Of a stretch of 64,000 bases of DNA, positions 1-8,999 are shown one piece after another; the stretch's first letter is position 1; each line of letters opens with the position of its first letter. The position numbers and the translations under genes were made by a program. The stretch spans positions 868,001 to 932,000 of the forward strand of contig NZ_JACHDR010000001.1 of the NCBI RefSeq assembly GCF_014201135.1, read 5' to 3'. The notes under the pieces were generated by a model that was given only the letters and a program-made list of their open reading frames with translations, had not been told where the DNA came from and did no database searches. This stretch comes from Neomicrococcus aestuarii. Its GTDB lineage: Bacteria; Actinomycetota; Actinomycetes; Actinomycetales; Micrococcaceae.

Positions 1-1255
1 CCACTTCAGGTGAATCGATGTAGTCGATCTGGCGGTGCAAGTTGCTGGTCAACGAAGAAGTGCGAAGGTACTCGTTGAGCTCTTCCTTGGTGACGTCCTT
101 CTCCAAGTTCAAGTTCAAGATCGCCATCGAGACGTCCGGGGTTGGTACGCGGATCGCGTTACCCGTGAGCTTGCCAGCGAACTCGGGGAGAGCCTTTGCG
201 ACAGCCTTGGCTGCGCCGGTCTCCGTGATCACCATGTTCAGCGCTGCGGAGCGGCCACGACGGCTGCCCTTGTGGAAGTTGTCAATCAAGTTCTGGTCGT
301 TCGTGAACGAGTGAACCGTCTCAACGTGTCCGTGCTGCACGCCAAACTCATCGTTCAGAACCTTCAGAACTGGAGTGATGGCGTTGGTGGTGCAGGATGC
401 TGCGGAGAGGATGGTGTCAGCGTCGGTGATGTCAGAGTCGTTGACACCGTGAACGATGTTCTTGACGTCGCCCTTGCCAGGTGCGGTCAAGAGAACGCGA
501 GAGACGCCCTTGGCCTTGAGGTGCTGGCCGAGACCTTCGGCGTCGCGCCACTTACCCGTATTATCAACGACGATCGCGTCCTTGATGCCGTACTCGGTGT
601 AATCAACGGAGGCTGGATCGTTCGAGTAGATGAACTGGATCAGCGTGCCGTTGGCCAAGATGGTGTTGTTCTCGGTGTCCACCGTGATGGAGCCTTCGAA
701 AGGTCCGTGGATCGAGTCGCGGCGCAGCAAGGAAGCGCGCTTGACTAGGTCATCATCGGATCCCTTGCGCACTACAACAGCGCGCAAACGCAATCCGTAG
801 CCGCCGCGTTCAATCAGGATGCGGGCCAACAGGCGGCCGATGCGACCAAAGCCGTAAAGAACCACGTCAGCAGGCTCAGCTTCGTGAGCACCGTGCTTGC
901 CGGCTACGTCAGCAAATTCGGTAGCCAAGAAAGCGTCGAGGTCAGCCTGACCCGACTCCTTGAACTTCTTGTTCAAACGTGCCAAGTCGACCGAAGCCGC
1001 TCCCACGTCCAACTTTTCAATGCCTTCAAGCAAGGCCAGCGTGTCAGCGATGGGAAGCTCCACGTTGTCCACGCGACGAGCGGCGCGGTGCGCCTTCAAG
1101 ATGTCGATCGCGGATTTGTTGATGAGCTTGCGACCATACAGCGAGGTCACGACATTGTTATTGCGGTAGAGACGTCCGATTACTGGAATCATCTCTTCGG
1201 CGCTTTGCTCGCGCCCGCTCCACTCAGCGAGGGCAGCTGCAGACTGCTCTGTCAT
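1..1255 (-). CDS. gap: Glyceraldehyde-3-phosphate dehydrogenase, long form (3' end outside window)
   Basis: NAD(P)-dependent oxidation and phosphorylation of glyceraldehyde-3-phosphate in central carbon metabolism. About 418 codons are visible; the C-terminus lies left of position 1. The Rossmann start (YGFGRIGR) comes only after roughly 120 residues, so the protein belongs to the long-form GAPDH family of about 480 residues known in actinobacteria rather than the 335-residue glycolytic form. The catalytic cysteine motif SAASCTTNAITP is intact, as is a RVPTPDVSM-type segment near the visible end. The ATG at 1255 is chosen because AAGGA precedes it at good distance; an in-frame ATG at 1270 lacks one. 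Which cofactor it prefers cannot be read from the sequence. A separate short-form gap gene is probably elsewhere. Confidence 0.93.
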   Translation of the reverse strand, partial: MTEQSAAALAEWSGREQSAEEMIPVIGRLYRNNNVVTSLYGRKLINKSAIDILKAHRAARRVDNVELPIADTLALLEGIEKLDVGAASVDLARLNKKFKESGQADLDAFLATEFADVAGKHGAHEAEPADVVLYGFGRIGRLLARILIERGGYGLRLRAVVVRKGSDDDLVKRASLLRRDSIHGPFEGSITVDTENNTILANGTLIQFIYSNDPASVDYTEYGIKDAIVVDNTGKWRDAEGLGQHLKAKGVSRVLLTAPGKGDVKNIVHGVNDSDITDADTILSAASCTTNAITPVLKVLNDEFGVQHGHVETVHSFTNDQNLIDNFHKGSRRGRSAALNMVITETGAAKAVAKALPEFAGKLTGNAIRVPTPDVSMAILNLNLEKDVTKEELNEYLRTSSLTSNLHRQIDYIDSPEV

Positions 1256-1451
1256 TGGCAATCCTTCCATTTCAGCCGGGGGTAACCCGGTTGGCACCGT
1301 GAAAGCACCTTTGCACATACGGTGGGCTCAAGCCGATGGATACCGGTTGATTGCCCACCTTCATCATAGGCAACTGGAAGGCGTGCGTGATAAAGAAGTC
1401 ACTGCATGATTAGTCACACTCGCGCGGCAGGGACTCCTGGGCACGGTGTGT

Positions 1452-1812
<361 letters not shown>

Positions 1813-1841
1813 TTACGGCAGTTCACCCTTAAGCTAGCTCA

Positions 1842-2630
1842 GTGCTGATTCTGATTCCTCCCTCCGAAACCAAAAAGCCCGCCCAAACCGGTGAACCGTT
1901 CGAGATGAACGAGCTGTCATTCCCTGTTCTGGCAGAAGCAAGGCATCGGGTACTTGAAGAACTGCACGAAGTTTCATCCCACCCAGAAGCTCTCAAGCTC
2001 CTTGGAGTGGGCGCTTCCCTTTCAGAAGAAGTGAGCCGCAACCTGGAGCTGCATACCGCTCCCGCCGCCCCGGCCTACAACATTTACGACGGCGTCTTAT
2101 ATGACGCGCTGGGCGTCAGCACGCTGGGACCCAAAGCCAAAGAACGGGTGGTGAGCTCCGTCGTCGTCATATCCGCGCTGTGGGGTGCTGTGGGTTTCGG
2201 CGACCGCATCCCCGCCTACCGGCTCTCCATGGGGACCAATTTGGGCAGCTTAGGCACCCTCTCGCGCTATTGGCGAGCCGCCTTGCTGGAACCACTCAAC
2301 GAGCGCGCGAAGGGCGAATTGATCATCGATTGCCGTTCCAGCACCTACGCCGCAGCGTGGAAAGCGCCACTCGAGAACACCGTCAGCATCCACGTCAAAC
2401 AGTGGCACAACGGTGCACTGAAGGTCATCACGCACGCCGCCAAACTCACCCGAGGAGAACTTGTACGGCACCTAGCGACCACGCGCAGAAAGGAGCCGTC
2501 CACCCCGGCCGAGCTTCTCTCGCTCGTCAAAACCGTGTGGCCCGATTCCATGTTGGAACCTGCAACCGCCACCAGTGAACACAAAATTCACATTGTGTTG
2601 CCGGCCGCCTCGACAGAGAACAAGAGTTAG
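1842..2630 (+). CDS. yaaA: Peroxide stress protein YaaA family (DUF328)
   Basis: 262 residues, the usual family length, starting at a GTG with MLILIPPSETK, the characteristic YaaA N-terminus. Internal motifs PAYNIYDGVLYDALG and LWGAVGFGDRIPAYRLSMG, plus a late RGELVRHLA segment, match the family. In Escherichia coli YaaA limits free iron and oxidative DNA damage during peroxide stress; that role is known for the family, not shown here. The stop codon overlaps the stop of the convergent zinc-ribbon gene by four bases, so no terminator separates them. No clear Shine-Dalgarno is visible in front of the GTG. Confidence 0.9.
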   Translation: MLILIPPSETKKPAQTGEPFEMNELSFPVLAEARHRVLEELHEVSSHPEALKLLGVGASLSEEVSRNLELHTAPAAPAYNIYDGVLYDALGVSTLGPKAKERVVSSVVVISALWGAVGFGDRIPAYRLSMGTNLGSLGTLSRYWRAALLEPLNERAKGELIIDCRSSTYAAAWKAPLENTVSIHVKQWHNGALKVITHAAKLTRGELVRHLATTRRKEPSTPAELLSLVKTVWPDSMLEPATATSEHKIHIVLPAASTENKS

Positions 2631-3367
2631 TTCCACTCCTCCGAGCGCACCAAAATAACGCCGGAATCAGGGCACAAAACAACCTCCTCTGGGCGGGCGG
2701 CCTTGATCTCAGCAAGGTCTCCGGCAGCGAGTTTCATGCCGCTACCTTCGGACATTCCCTTCACAAGCCGAGCCACGCCAACTCCCCCGTTGCGAGCACG
2801 AATCTTGTCATACTGCGCCACGAGCGCTGGCGCGATGCTGGCTGCCAGACGTTGACGTTCCTCTTGGGCTACGCGCGCCTTGGACTGTACTTCGGCCAGC
2901 ACTGCGCGAAGGCTCGTTTCCGTATCTTGCAACTTCGCTTGCGCGGAATCCACCTCTTGCTGCGCAGCCTCGAGCTCACTTTGGTGTTCTTCGGAGGTGC
3001 CCATGATCTCGATCTCTTGGCTTTCGAGATCAGCCTTCTTGGCGTGCAACGTCTGAATCTCATGCTGAAGGTTGGTGAGTGTCGATGCACTTCCCTTGCC
3101 CGAATCTAAAGCTCGCTGGTCCTTCTCGATCCGCTGTTGGACCGTGGATATCTCGCGCTCAATGGACTCTTCTTGTGTGCGAATCTCTTCGGCGCGGGCC
3201 AGGGCTTCTTCGTGGCGCTGCGTTGCACCTTTCACAGCGTTCCGGGCGGCGGCCAAGTCCGGGTGCTTCACCGTCTGTTCGAACGTTCGCTTCGAAACAT
3301 CCAAAACGGTGTCCAACTGCTGGAGCTCTAGAAGTTTGAACTGGTCTTCAACGGGTGCTGTACCCAT
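2627..3367 (-). CDS. C4-type zinc-ribbon family coiled-coil protein with degenerate zinc ribbon (DUF164)
   Basis: 246 residues from the ATG at 3367 (preceded by GGGGG and AAGGGGG-like sequence). Residues about 30-180 are heptad-rich coiled coil; the C-terminal segment (NGGVGVARLVKGM...CPDSGVILVRSEEW) aligns with the zinc ribbon of the DUF164 family. Only one cysteine remains where family members commonly have four, so the ribbon is unlikely to bind zinc. The reading frame stays open a further 70 codons upstream, but that part overlaps the preceding NIF3 gene and has no family resemblance. It follows the NIF3 gene in the same direction with an 86-bp gap, a common actinobacterial pairing. Its cellular function is unknown. 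Confidence 0.85.
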   Translation of the reverse strand: MGTAPVEDQFKLLELQQLDTVLDVSKRTFEQTVKHPDLAAARNAVKGATQRHEEALARAEEIRTQEESIEREISTVQQRIEKDQRALDSGKGSASTLTNLQHEIQTLHAKKADLESQEIEIMGTSEEHQSELEAAQQEVDSAQAKLQDTETSLRAVLAEVQSKARVAQEERQRLAASIAPALVAQYDKIRARNGGVGVARLVKGMSEGSGMKLAAGDLAEIKAARPEEVVLCPDSGVILVRSEEWN

Positions 3368-3453
3368 GGTGCCCCCTTCACAAGGATCTTTCTCCACACT
3401 AGTCCGGTTCACTACCCCGGCAGAAGACTTGGATGTCCACCCAACAGTGACCT

Positions 3454-4305
3454 CTAGCCGTTCAGGCAGAAATCCCACGGATCGGAGTTCACGTTGCTGA
3501 CCATGATCTCCACATCCCATCCGGAGTCCTCGGCGTAGTTGATGAGAGATTGCGCTGCTGCGGGCAACCACATCCACTCACTGGCGAAGTGTGAAACATC
3601 CACGAGGTAGGGACGCCCGTCAAGAGTGGCTTCTTTGGCCTCAAGCGCTGGATGATGACGCAAATCAGCGGTCACATAGACATCGGCGTTAGCGGAGCGC
3701 ACGGCGTCGAACAATGAATCGCCAGCGCCGCCGCAGATCGCTACGCGGCTGACGATCGCGTCCCGAGGGCCTGACACTCGGACTCCTCCGGCAACTTTCG
3801 GGAGTATTCCGTAAACTTTCCCCGCGAAGTCACCCAGTGTCGTCGGACTGACCAGATACCCCACCCGACCAATTCCCTCCTCCGGCAGCCCGCCGGTAGC
3901 CTGCGTGAGAGGAACGCACTCCTCAAGCCCCAGAATGTCCGCGAGGACATCGCTCACGCCACCCACCGCGGAGTCGCCATTCGTATGGGCGGTCAACAGC
4001 GCGCACTGATTCTCGATCAACGTATGAATGACACGGCCCTTCGGGGTCAGCGCCGAGACACCGTTGACCGGTTTCAGCATGAGCGGATGGTGGGAAATGA
4101 TCAGATCCGCTCCGCGCTGCACCGCGTCCTCCACCACCGGAAGCGAAGGATCCACCACCCAGATGATCTTTCGGATTTCCTGATCTGGCCGTCCGGCCAC
4201 CAATCCCACCGCATCCCAGGACTCTGCCAAAGACGCAGGCCACAACTGCTCAATGCCATCCATGATCTGCTGCAAATTGGGCGTGATGTTGGCTGGGGAA
4301 GTCAT
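3454..4305 (-). CDS. NIF3-like dinuclear metal centre protein (GTP cyclohydrolase I type 2 family)
   Basis: 283 residues. The family motifs are present: DAVGLVAGRP near residue 30, IISHHPLM (metal-binding histidines) near 70, THTNGD near 107, and the C-terminal DVSHFASEW. These histidines and aspartates form the dinuclear metal site of NIF3/YbgI proteins. The biochemical role of the family is still not settled; an involvement in repair of damaged NAD(P)H or folate-like compounds has been discussed. It is likely co-transcribed with the downstream zinc-ribbon gene and is divergent from msrA (60-bp gap), so the two share a promoter region. Confidence 0.92.
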   Translation of the reverse strand: MTSPANITPNLQQIMDGIEQLWPASLAESWDAVGLVAGRPDQEIRKIIWVVDPSLPVVEDAVQRGADLIISHHPLMLKPVNGVSALTPKGRVIHTLIENQCALLTAHTNGDSAVGGVSDVLADILGLEECVPLTQATGGLPEEGIGRVGYLVSPTTLGDFAGKVYGILPKVAGGVRVSGPRDAIVSRVAICGGAGDSLFDAVRSANADVYVTADLRHHPALEAKEATLDGRPYLVDVSHFASEWMWLPAAAQSLINYAEDSGWDVEIMVSNVNSDPWDFCLNG

Positions 4306-4365
4306 ACGTTTAAGGTAGTCCAGAGTTTCAGGAATCTTTTGGCGCGACTTTGACTTGTACTGATT

Positions 4366-4938
4366 GTGGCTACAGAAGAAGAAACAAAAACCCCTGAACT
4401 AGAGACCTATCTATTGGCAGGCGGCTGTTTTTGGTGCCTAGACGCGTTGTACCGAAAGGTTCGCGGAGTAACCGAGGTAGTTTCCGGCTACACCGGCGGG
4501 CACTTCGACAACCCGGATTATCGTGCCGTCTGCACCGGAACTACCGGTCACGCTGAGGCTGTCGCGGTGCAATTTGACCCGGGCGTAGTCCCGCGCGACG
4601 TCATTCTGGACATGTTTTTCACGATGCATAACCCCACCACGTTGAATCGTCAGGGCTATGACGTGGGCACGCAGTATCGTTCCGCGATGTTCCCACTTGA
4701 TGATGTCCAGAAGGCGGATTTTGAGCGCGCCATTGCTCGCACGCAAGAGCTGTGGTCAGATCCGATCGTCACCACCATCGAAGCCGTGGCGCCCTTCTAC
4801 GTGGCAGAGTCTGTGCATCAAGACTTCTACGCTAAGCAGCCCGGGCAAGGCTATTGCCAGGTCATTATTGATCCCAAGCTCGCCAAGGCACGCCAGCAAT
4901 TCGCACCGTGGATTCAAGAGCGCGTCGTCACTAGCTAG
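4366..4938 (+). CDS. msrA: Peptide-methionine (S)-S-oxide reductase
   Basis: Reduces methionine-S-sulfoxide in proteins and free methionine. The catalytic motif GGCFWC is at residues 19-24 with the nucleophile at Cys21; GTTGHAEAVAVQFDP follows near residue 58 and a QGYCQ segment near the C-terminus carries a recycling cysteine. At 190 residues it is a single-domain MsrA without a fused MsrB. The GTG start has no obvious Shine-Dalgarno in front of it, so translation could be from a very short leader. It is transcribed away from the NIF3 gene and followed by about 160 bp before cysK. Confidence 0.96.
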   Translation: MATEEETKTPELETYLLAGGCFWCLDALYRKVRGVTEVVSGYTGGHFDNPDYRAVCTGTTGHAEAVAVQFDPGVVPRDVILDMFFTMHNPTTLNRQGYDVGTQYRSAMFPLDDVQKADFERAIARTQELWSDPIVTTIEAVAPFYVAESVHQDFYAKQPGQGYCQVIIDPKLAKARQQFAPWIQERVVTS

Positions 4939-5100
4939 CGCGACGTTACTTTACGTGGCGCGAGCTCGCATGGAGCAGAGCGGACGCAGATAGGCTATGA
5001 GCTAAGAAGTGTTCCCTCGTGCCGTCTTAGGTCGTGCACGCTTGCTTTCCACCTAGTTTTCCTGCTGGCCAGTTGATTCAGAACATTGGAGGATGTCCCT

Positions 5101-6036
5101 ATGGGCAAGATTTACAACAACATCGCTGAGGTTGTGGGCCGCACACCGTTGGTGCGACTCAACCGCATTTCCGAAGGCCTTCCCGGCAACATCGCCGTGA
5201 AGCTCGAGTTCTACAACCCAGCAAACTCGGTCAAGGACCGCATCGGCGTTGCCATTGTTGACGCCGCTGAGAAGTCCGGCGAACTCAAGCCCGGCGGAAC
5301 CATCGTTGAAGGTACCTCCGGCAACACCGGCATTGCCTTGGCCATGGTGGGCGCAGCTCGCGGTTACAAGGTCATCTTGACCATGCCAGAGACCATGTCC
5401 ACCGAGCGTCGCGTCATGCTTCGCGCTTTCGGCGCCGAGATTGTCTTGACCCCGGGTGCTGACGGCATGCGTGGCGCCGTTGAGCGCGCGAAGGAAATCG
5501 TCGCCACCACCGACAACGCCATCTGGGCACGTCAGTTCGCCAACGAGGCAAACCCAGCCATTCACCGCGCCACCACGGGCCAGGAAATCTGGGACGACAC
5601 CGACGGTGAAGTTGACATCCTGGTAGCTGGAATCGGCACCGGCGGAACCATCACGGGCGCCGGCAGCCTCTTGAAGGAACTCAAGCCAAGCGTTCAGGTC
5701 ATCGCAGTTGAGCCAAAGGATTCCCCCATCCTCAACGGCGGCAAGCCAGGCCCACACAAGATTCAGGGCTTGGGTGCAAACTTCATCCCTGAAATCCTTG
5801 ACCAGAACATCTACGACGAAGTGCTGGACGCTACCCTTGAGGACTCCGTAGCAGTTGCTCGTCAGCTGGGTGTTCAGGAAGGTATCCTCGGCGGCATCTC
5901 TTCGGGTGCTGCCGTATGGGCCGCCCTGGAAGTGGCTAAGCGCGAAGAGAACCGTGACAAGCTGATTGTTGCTGTGGTTCCTGACTTCGGCGAACGCTAC
6001 ATCTCCACGGTTCTGTACGACGACATCCGCGGCTAA
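5101..6036 (+). CDS. cysK: Cysteine synthase A (O-acetylserine sulfhydrylase)
   Basis: PLP enzyme making cysteine from O-acetylserine and sulfide. The PLP lysine is Lys45 in [11 protein letters not shown]; the phosphate and substrate loop EGTSGNTG follows near residue 72 and [10 protein letters not shown] near 177. At 311 residues it has normal CysK length and no CBS extension. The ATG at 5101 is chosen because GGAGGA lies eight bases upstream; an in-frame TTG at 5086 has no such site. cysE starts 21 bp after the stop, so substrate-making and substrate-using enzymes form one operon. Confidence 0.97.
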   Translation: MGKIYNNIAEVVGRTPLVRLNRISEGLPGNIAVKLEFYNPANSVKDRIGVAIVDAAEKSGELKPGGTIVEGTSGNTGIALAMVGAARGYKVILTMPETMSTERRVMLRAFGAEIVLTPGADGMRGAVERAKEIVATTDNAIWARQFANEANPAIHRATTGQEIWDDTDGEVDILVAGIGTGGTITGAGSLLKELKPSVQVIAVEPKDSPILNGGKPGPHKIQGLGANFIPEILDQNIYDEVLDATLEDSVAVARQLGVQEGILGGISSGAAVWAALEVAKREENRDKLIVAVVPDFGERYISTVLYDDIRG

Positions 6037-6057
6037 TCACTACCTCGCAAGGAAGCA

Positions 6058-6642
6058 ATGTCTTTCATTACTCGTCTCAAAGAAGATCTCGAAGCCGCCC
6101 GAGCGCACGATCCCGCTGCTCGCGGCGACCTTGAGAACTTCCTCGCCTATTCCGGTTTGCACGCCATCTGGGCTCACCGCGTCACCCACGCCATGTGGCA
6201 ACGCGAAGAGCTCAAGTTCCCGGCGCGCTTGATCTCGCAGTTCGCACGGTTCTTGACCGGCATCGAGATCCACCCCGGCGCCACCATTGGCAAACGTTTC
6301 TTTATTGATCACGGCATGGGCGTGGTCATTGGCGAGACTGCTGAGATTGGCGATGACGTCATGCTGTATCACGGTGTCACTTTGGGCGGGCGCTCTTTGG
6401 CTAAAACCAAGCGACACCCCACCTTGGAAGATCGCGTGGTGGTAGGTGCTGGAGCGAAGATTTTGGGGCCCATCACCATCGGCGCTGACTCCGCTGTGGG
6501 CGCTAACGCCGTAGTGGTGAAGGACGCTCCTCAGAACTCGATCGTGACCGGTATTCCTGCGGTCAACCGTCCACGGCTTGAGAACGAACGCAAGCCTGCT
6601 GTTGATCCGGCCGAGTACATCGATCCTGCAATGTGGATCTAA
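6058..6642 (+). CDS. cysE: Serine O-acetyltransferase
   Basis: Acetylates serine from acetyl-CoA, the first committed step to cysteine. 194 residues: an N-terminal helical part ([14 protein letters not shown]) followed by hexapeptide repeats forming a left-handed beta helix ([29 protein letters not shown]), the classic CysE core with catalytic His and Asp. It is the short form typical of Gram-positive bacteria. AAGGAAG sits just in front of the ATG. It is the second gene of the cysK-cysE operon and is followed directly by a strong terminator. Confidence 0.96.
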   Translation: MSFITRLKEDLEAARAHDPAARGDLENFLAYSGLHAIWAHRVTHAMWQREELKFPARLISQFARFLTGIEIHPGATIGKRFFIDHGMGVVIGETAEIGDDVMLYHGVTLGGRSLAKTKRHPTLEDRVVVGAGAKILGPITIGADSAVGANAVVVKDAPQNSIVTGIPAVNRPRLENERKPAVDPAEYIDPAMWI

Positions 6643-6654
6643 GGTTCTTACGAC

Positions 6655-6703
6655 AAAGATCCGGGTGGTCAAGCACTAAATGTGCTGACCACCCGGATCT
6701 TTT
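6655..6703. terminator. Bidirectional intrinsic terminator between cysE and gnd
   Basis: A long near-perfect hairpin: AAAGATCCGGGTGGTC at 6655-6670 pairs with its complement at 6687-6702, with further pairing of AGCAC and GTGCT around a short loop. A-run on one side and T-run on the other allow it to end both cysE (plus) and gnd (minus) transcription. Confidence 0.9.
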
Positions 6704-6723
6704 GTTTAACCGAGCTGAGACGC

Positions 6724-8163
6724 TTAGTGCGTGTCTACGGCTTCGATTTCGGTCTTGTCGCCGCTCCACAAGGTGTGGAATGTACCCTCGATGTCCACGC
6801 GCTGGTAGGTGTGAGCACCGAAGTAGTCACGCAAGCCCTGCGTGAGCGCTGCTGGCAGGCGGTCACGGCGCAGTCCGTCGTAGTAGGACAACGACGACGC
6901 AAACACCGGTACGGGGATTCCCAAACGTACCGCGGTGGATACGACGCGGCGCCACGCTGGCACGGCGTCAGCAATGACCCGAGAGAAGGTGGGTGCGAAC
7001 AGGAGGTTCTTTGGTGCTTCTCCCCCGTCGTAGGCCTTCATGATCTCGTCCAAGAGTCGAGCACGGATGATGCAACCGGCACGCCACAAAGAAGCGATCT
7101 CGTCCAACTTGAGATCCCAGTTGTAGTGGCCCGCTGCGGAGCTGAGCATGTCCAGTCCCTGCGCATAGCCCACGAGCTTAGAAGCGAACAGTGCCTGGCG
7201 AACGTCCTCCACTAAGTCCGCTGGCAACTGTCCCAGTTCCTCGGTGCCGGCAGCCAGAACGCCCTGGGCTACTGGACGCTGGTCACGCTGCGAGGACAAG
7301 CCGCGAGCAAAAACAGACTCAGCGATGCCAGAAACGGGTGAACCAAGTTCAAGCGCTGAAATAACGGTCCAGCGACCCGTACCCTTCTGTCCAGCGGAGT
7401 CAACAATGACATCAACAAGTGGCTTACCAGTCTTGCTATCCACCTGGGCCAGAACTTCAGCGGTGATTTCAATGAGGTAAGAGGACAGCTCCGTCTTGTT
7501 CCACTCTTCGAAAATGGCGGCCTGTTCGCCTGGTTCAATTCCAGCGGCGTGACGAAGCAGGTCGAACGCTTCGCCGATCACCTGCATGTCCGCGTACTCA
7601 ATACCGTTGTGCACCATCTTGACAAAGTGTCCAGCGCCATCGGTGCCCACCCAACGGCAGCACGGTTCGCCGTCGTACTTCGCAGAAATCTTCTCGAGCA
7701 TCGGGCCCAGCGCGTCATAGGACTCACGGGAGCCGCCCGGCATGATCGAGGGGCCCAAAAGGGCGCCCTCTTCACCGCCCGACACGCCTACACCCACAAA
7801 GTGAAGACCCTTTTCAGCGAGAGATGCCTCACGTCGGCGGGTGTCATCGAAGTGGGAATTTCCGGCGTCGATAACGATGTCGCCTTCATCCAAAAGCGGG
7901 ACCAACTGGTCAATCACAGAGTCAACAGGTGCACCTGCCTTGACCATGATCAGCACGCGGCGAGGCTTTTCTAGGCTGGAAACTAGCTGTTCCAGGCTCT
8001 CCGTGCGAACAAAATTACCCTCATCGCCATGTGCTTCAAGAAGGGCGTCAGTCTTTTCAACCGAACGATTGTGAATAGCAACGGTGTAGCCACTTCGAGC
8101 GAAATTTCGAGCCAAGTTGGCACCCATCACAGCAAGACCTGTGACACCGATGTTTGCAAGCAT
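6724..8163 (-). CDS. gnd: 6-phosphogluconate dehydrogenase, decarboxylating
   Basis: Oxidative pentose-phosphate pathway: 6-phosphogluconate to ribulose-5-phosphate with CO2 release and NADPH formation. 479 residues, the long homodimeric form. The nucleotide-binding start GVTGLAVMGANLARN lies at residues 6-20 and the substrate segment GHFVKMVHNGIEYADMQ near 178-194 holds the catalytic lysine. The C-terminus ends with GDKTEIEAVDTH. A tRNA-Val gene lies divergently 61 bp upstream. The other oxidative enzyme, zwf, is in this window at 29.5 kb but not adjacent. Confidence 0.97.
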   Translation of the reverse strand: MLANIGVTGLAVMGANLARNFARSGYTVAIHNRSVEKTDALLEAHGDEGNFVRTESLEQLVSSLEKPRRVLIMVKAGAPVDSVIDQLVPLLDEGDIVIDAGNSHFDDTRRREASLAEKGLHFVGVGVSGGEEGALLGPSIMPGGSRESYDALGPMLEKISAKYDGEPCCRWVGTDGAGHFVKMVHNGIEYADMQVIGEAFDLLRHAAGIEPGEQAAIFEEWNKTELSSYLIEITAEVLAQVDSKTGKPLVDVIVDSAGQKGTGRWTVISALELGSPVSGIAESVFARGLSSQRDQRPVAQGVLAAGTEELGQLPADLVEDVRQALFASKLVGYAQGLDMLSSAAGHYNWDLKLDEIASLWRAGCIIRARLLDEIMKAYDGGEAPKNLLFAPTFSRVIADAVPAWRRVVSTAVRLGIPVPVFASSLSYYDGLRRDRLPAALTQGLRDYFGAHTYQRVDIEGTFHTLWSGDKTEIEAVDTH

Positions 8164-8224
8164 TCGCGATTTTCCTTTTTTGTTTGTATAGTTGTGACTC
8201 GTCGCGCTAAGAAATGTGCGAGAC

Positions 8225-8297
8225 GGGTCTTTAGCTCAGCTGGTAGAGCGCCACGTTTACACCGTGGATGTCATCGGTTCGATCCCGGTAGGACCCA
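8225..8297 (+). tRNA. tRNA-Val (anticodon TAC)
   Basis: 73-nt cloverleaf. The acceptor GGGTCTT pairs with AGGACCC, the D arm is AGCTCAGCTGGTAGAGC, the anticodon stem CCACG/CGTGG encloses the loop with TAC, and the T arm contains GGTTCGATCCC. The discriminator base is A and CCA is not encoded, as is common in actinobacteria. Confidence 0.96.
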
Positions 8298-8302
8298 CGA
8301 TG

Positions 8303-8328
8303 AGGAGCCACTTCGGTGGCTCCTTTTT
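8303..8328 (+). terminator. Intrinsic terminator after tRNA-Val
   Basis: GGAGCCAC-TTCG-GTGGCTCC hairpin with a stable TTCG tetraloop followed by TTTTT, six bases after the tRNA. It ends tRNA transcription and stands just before the stop of the convergent DUF3052 gene. Confidence 0.92.
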
Positions 8329-8337
8329 CGTTCCCAG

Positions 8338-8754
8338 CTAGTTCTTCCTGCGAGATACCAAGCGAGTTGCCGCCCATTCGCGGGAAACGCCCTCAGTCTT
8401 CGTAACGTGAAGGCCTGACGTGGGTGCCGCTTCCAAGATGTCCGCGGGCGGAACATGTCCCTCGCGTCCTGGCTTAGGAGTCAGCAACCAGATAGCGCCG
8501 CCTTCATCCAAGGACGTTTGCGAGTCAACAAGACCGTCAATGAGGTCTCCATCCTCGGCACGCCACCACAAGATGACAGCGTCGGCGACTTCGTGATCTT
8601 CTTCCGTGAGAAGCTCCGATTCGATGATGTCTTCAACATCGTCGCGCAGGTCAAAATCTACGTCGTCGTCATAACCCAGTTCTTGCACCAAGTCCCCGGA
8701 CTTAAAGCCCAACTTTGACGCAACGTTTTCCTGCGCGCTCTCGGCGTCGCCCAC
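8338..8754 (-). CDS. DUF3052 family protein
   Basis: 138 residues, acidic, beginning MGDAESAQENVASKLGFKSGDLVQELGYDDDVD, the recognisable start of the actinobacterial DUF3052 family. No catalytic motif, signal peptide or membrane segment is seen. It lies divergent to aceE, a neighbourhood that is conserved in actinobacteria including mycobacteria, which hints at but does not prove a link to pyruvate dehydrogenase or fatty acid synthesis. The function of the family is unknown. Confidence 0.88.
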   Translation of the reverse strand: MGDAESAQENVASKLGFKSGDLVQELGYDDDVDFDLRDDVEDIIESELLTEEDHEVADAVILWWRAEDGDLIDGLVDSQTSLDEGGAIWLLTPKPGREGHVPPADILEAAPTSGLHVTKTEGVSREWAATRLVSRRKN

Positions 8755-8999
8755 AACATCTCCTTAGCTTTCGTGAGTATTAGTACCAAGCCAATACCCA
8801 TTTTCTTCCCTTATCAAGCGAAACGCGGTCATAGTGGACAACTTCAAGTAATGATCAGTGTCCTATTTCACAAGATAAGGAAGCATTTCCTCAACGATAG
8901 TTCGTCCGTGAGACTAGAGTATGAAACCAACGCATCTTTGCGCCCATAGGTAGCAAATAACGTGACCTCCACGATTACCCGTACCAAGGAGAATTCAGC
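8755..8999. promoter_or_regulatory. Divergent promoter region of aceE and the DUF3052 gene
   Basis: 245 bp without a gene between two divergent starts. It holds a small inverted repeat AGGAA-GCAT-TTCCT at 8878-8891, the sequence TAGAGTATGA near 8915 that could serve as a -10 element for aceE, and the aceE ribosome site AAGGAG at about 8986. Promoter assignments are by eye only. Confidence 0.45.

Noticed and set aside
35-1285. Several plus-strand open frames over the GAPDH gene
   Set aside because: They are shadows of the minus-strand GAPDH frame, which has clear catalytic motifs.
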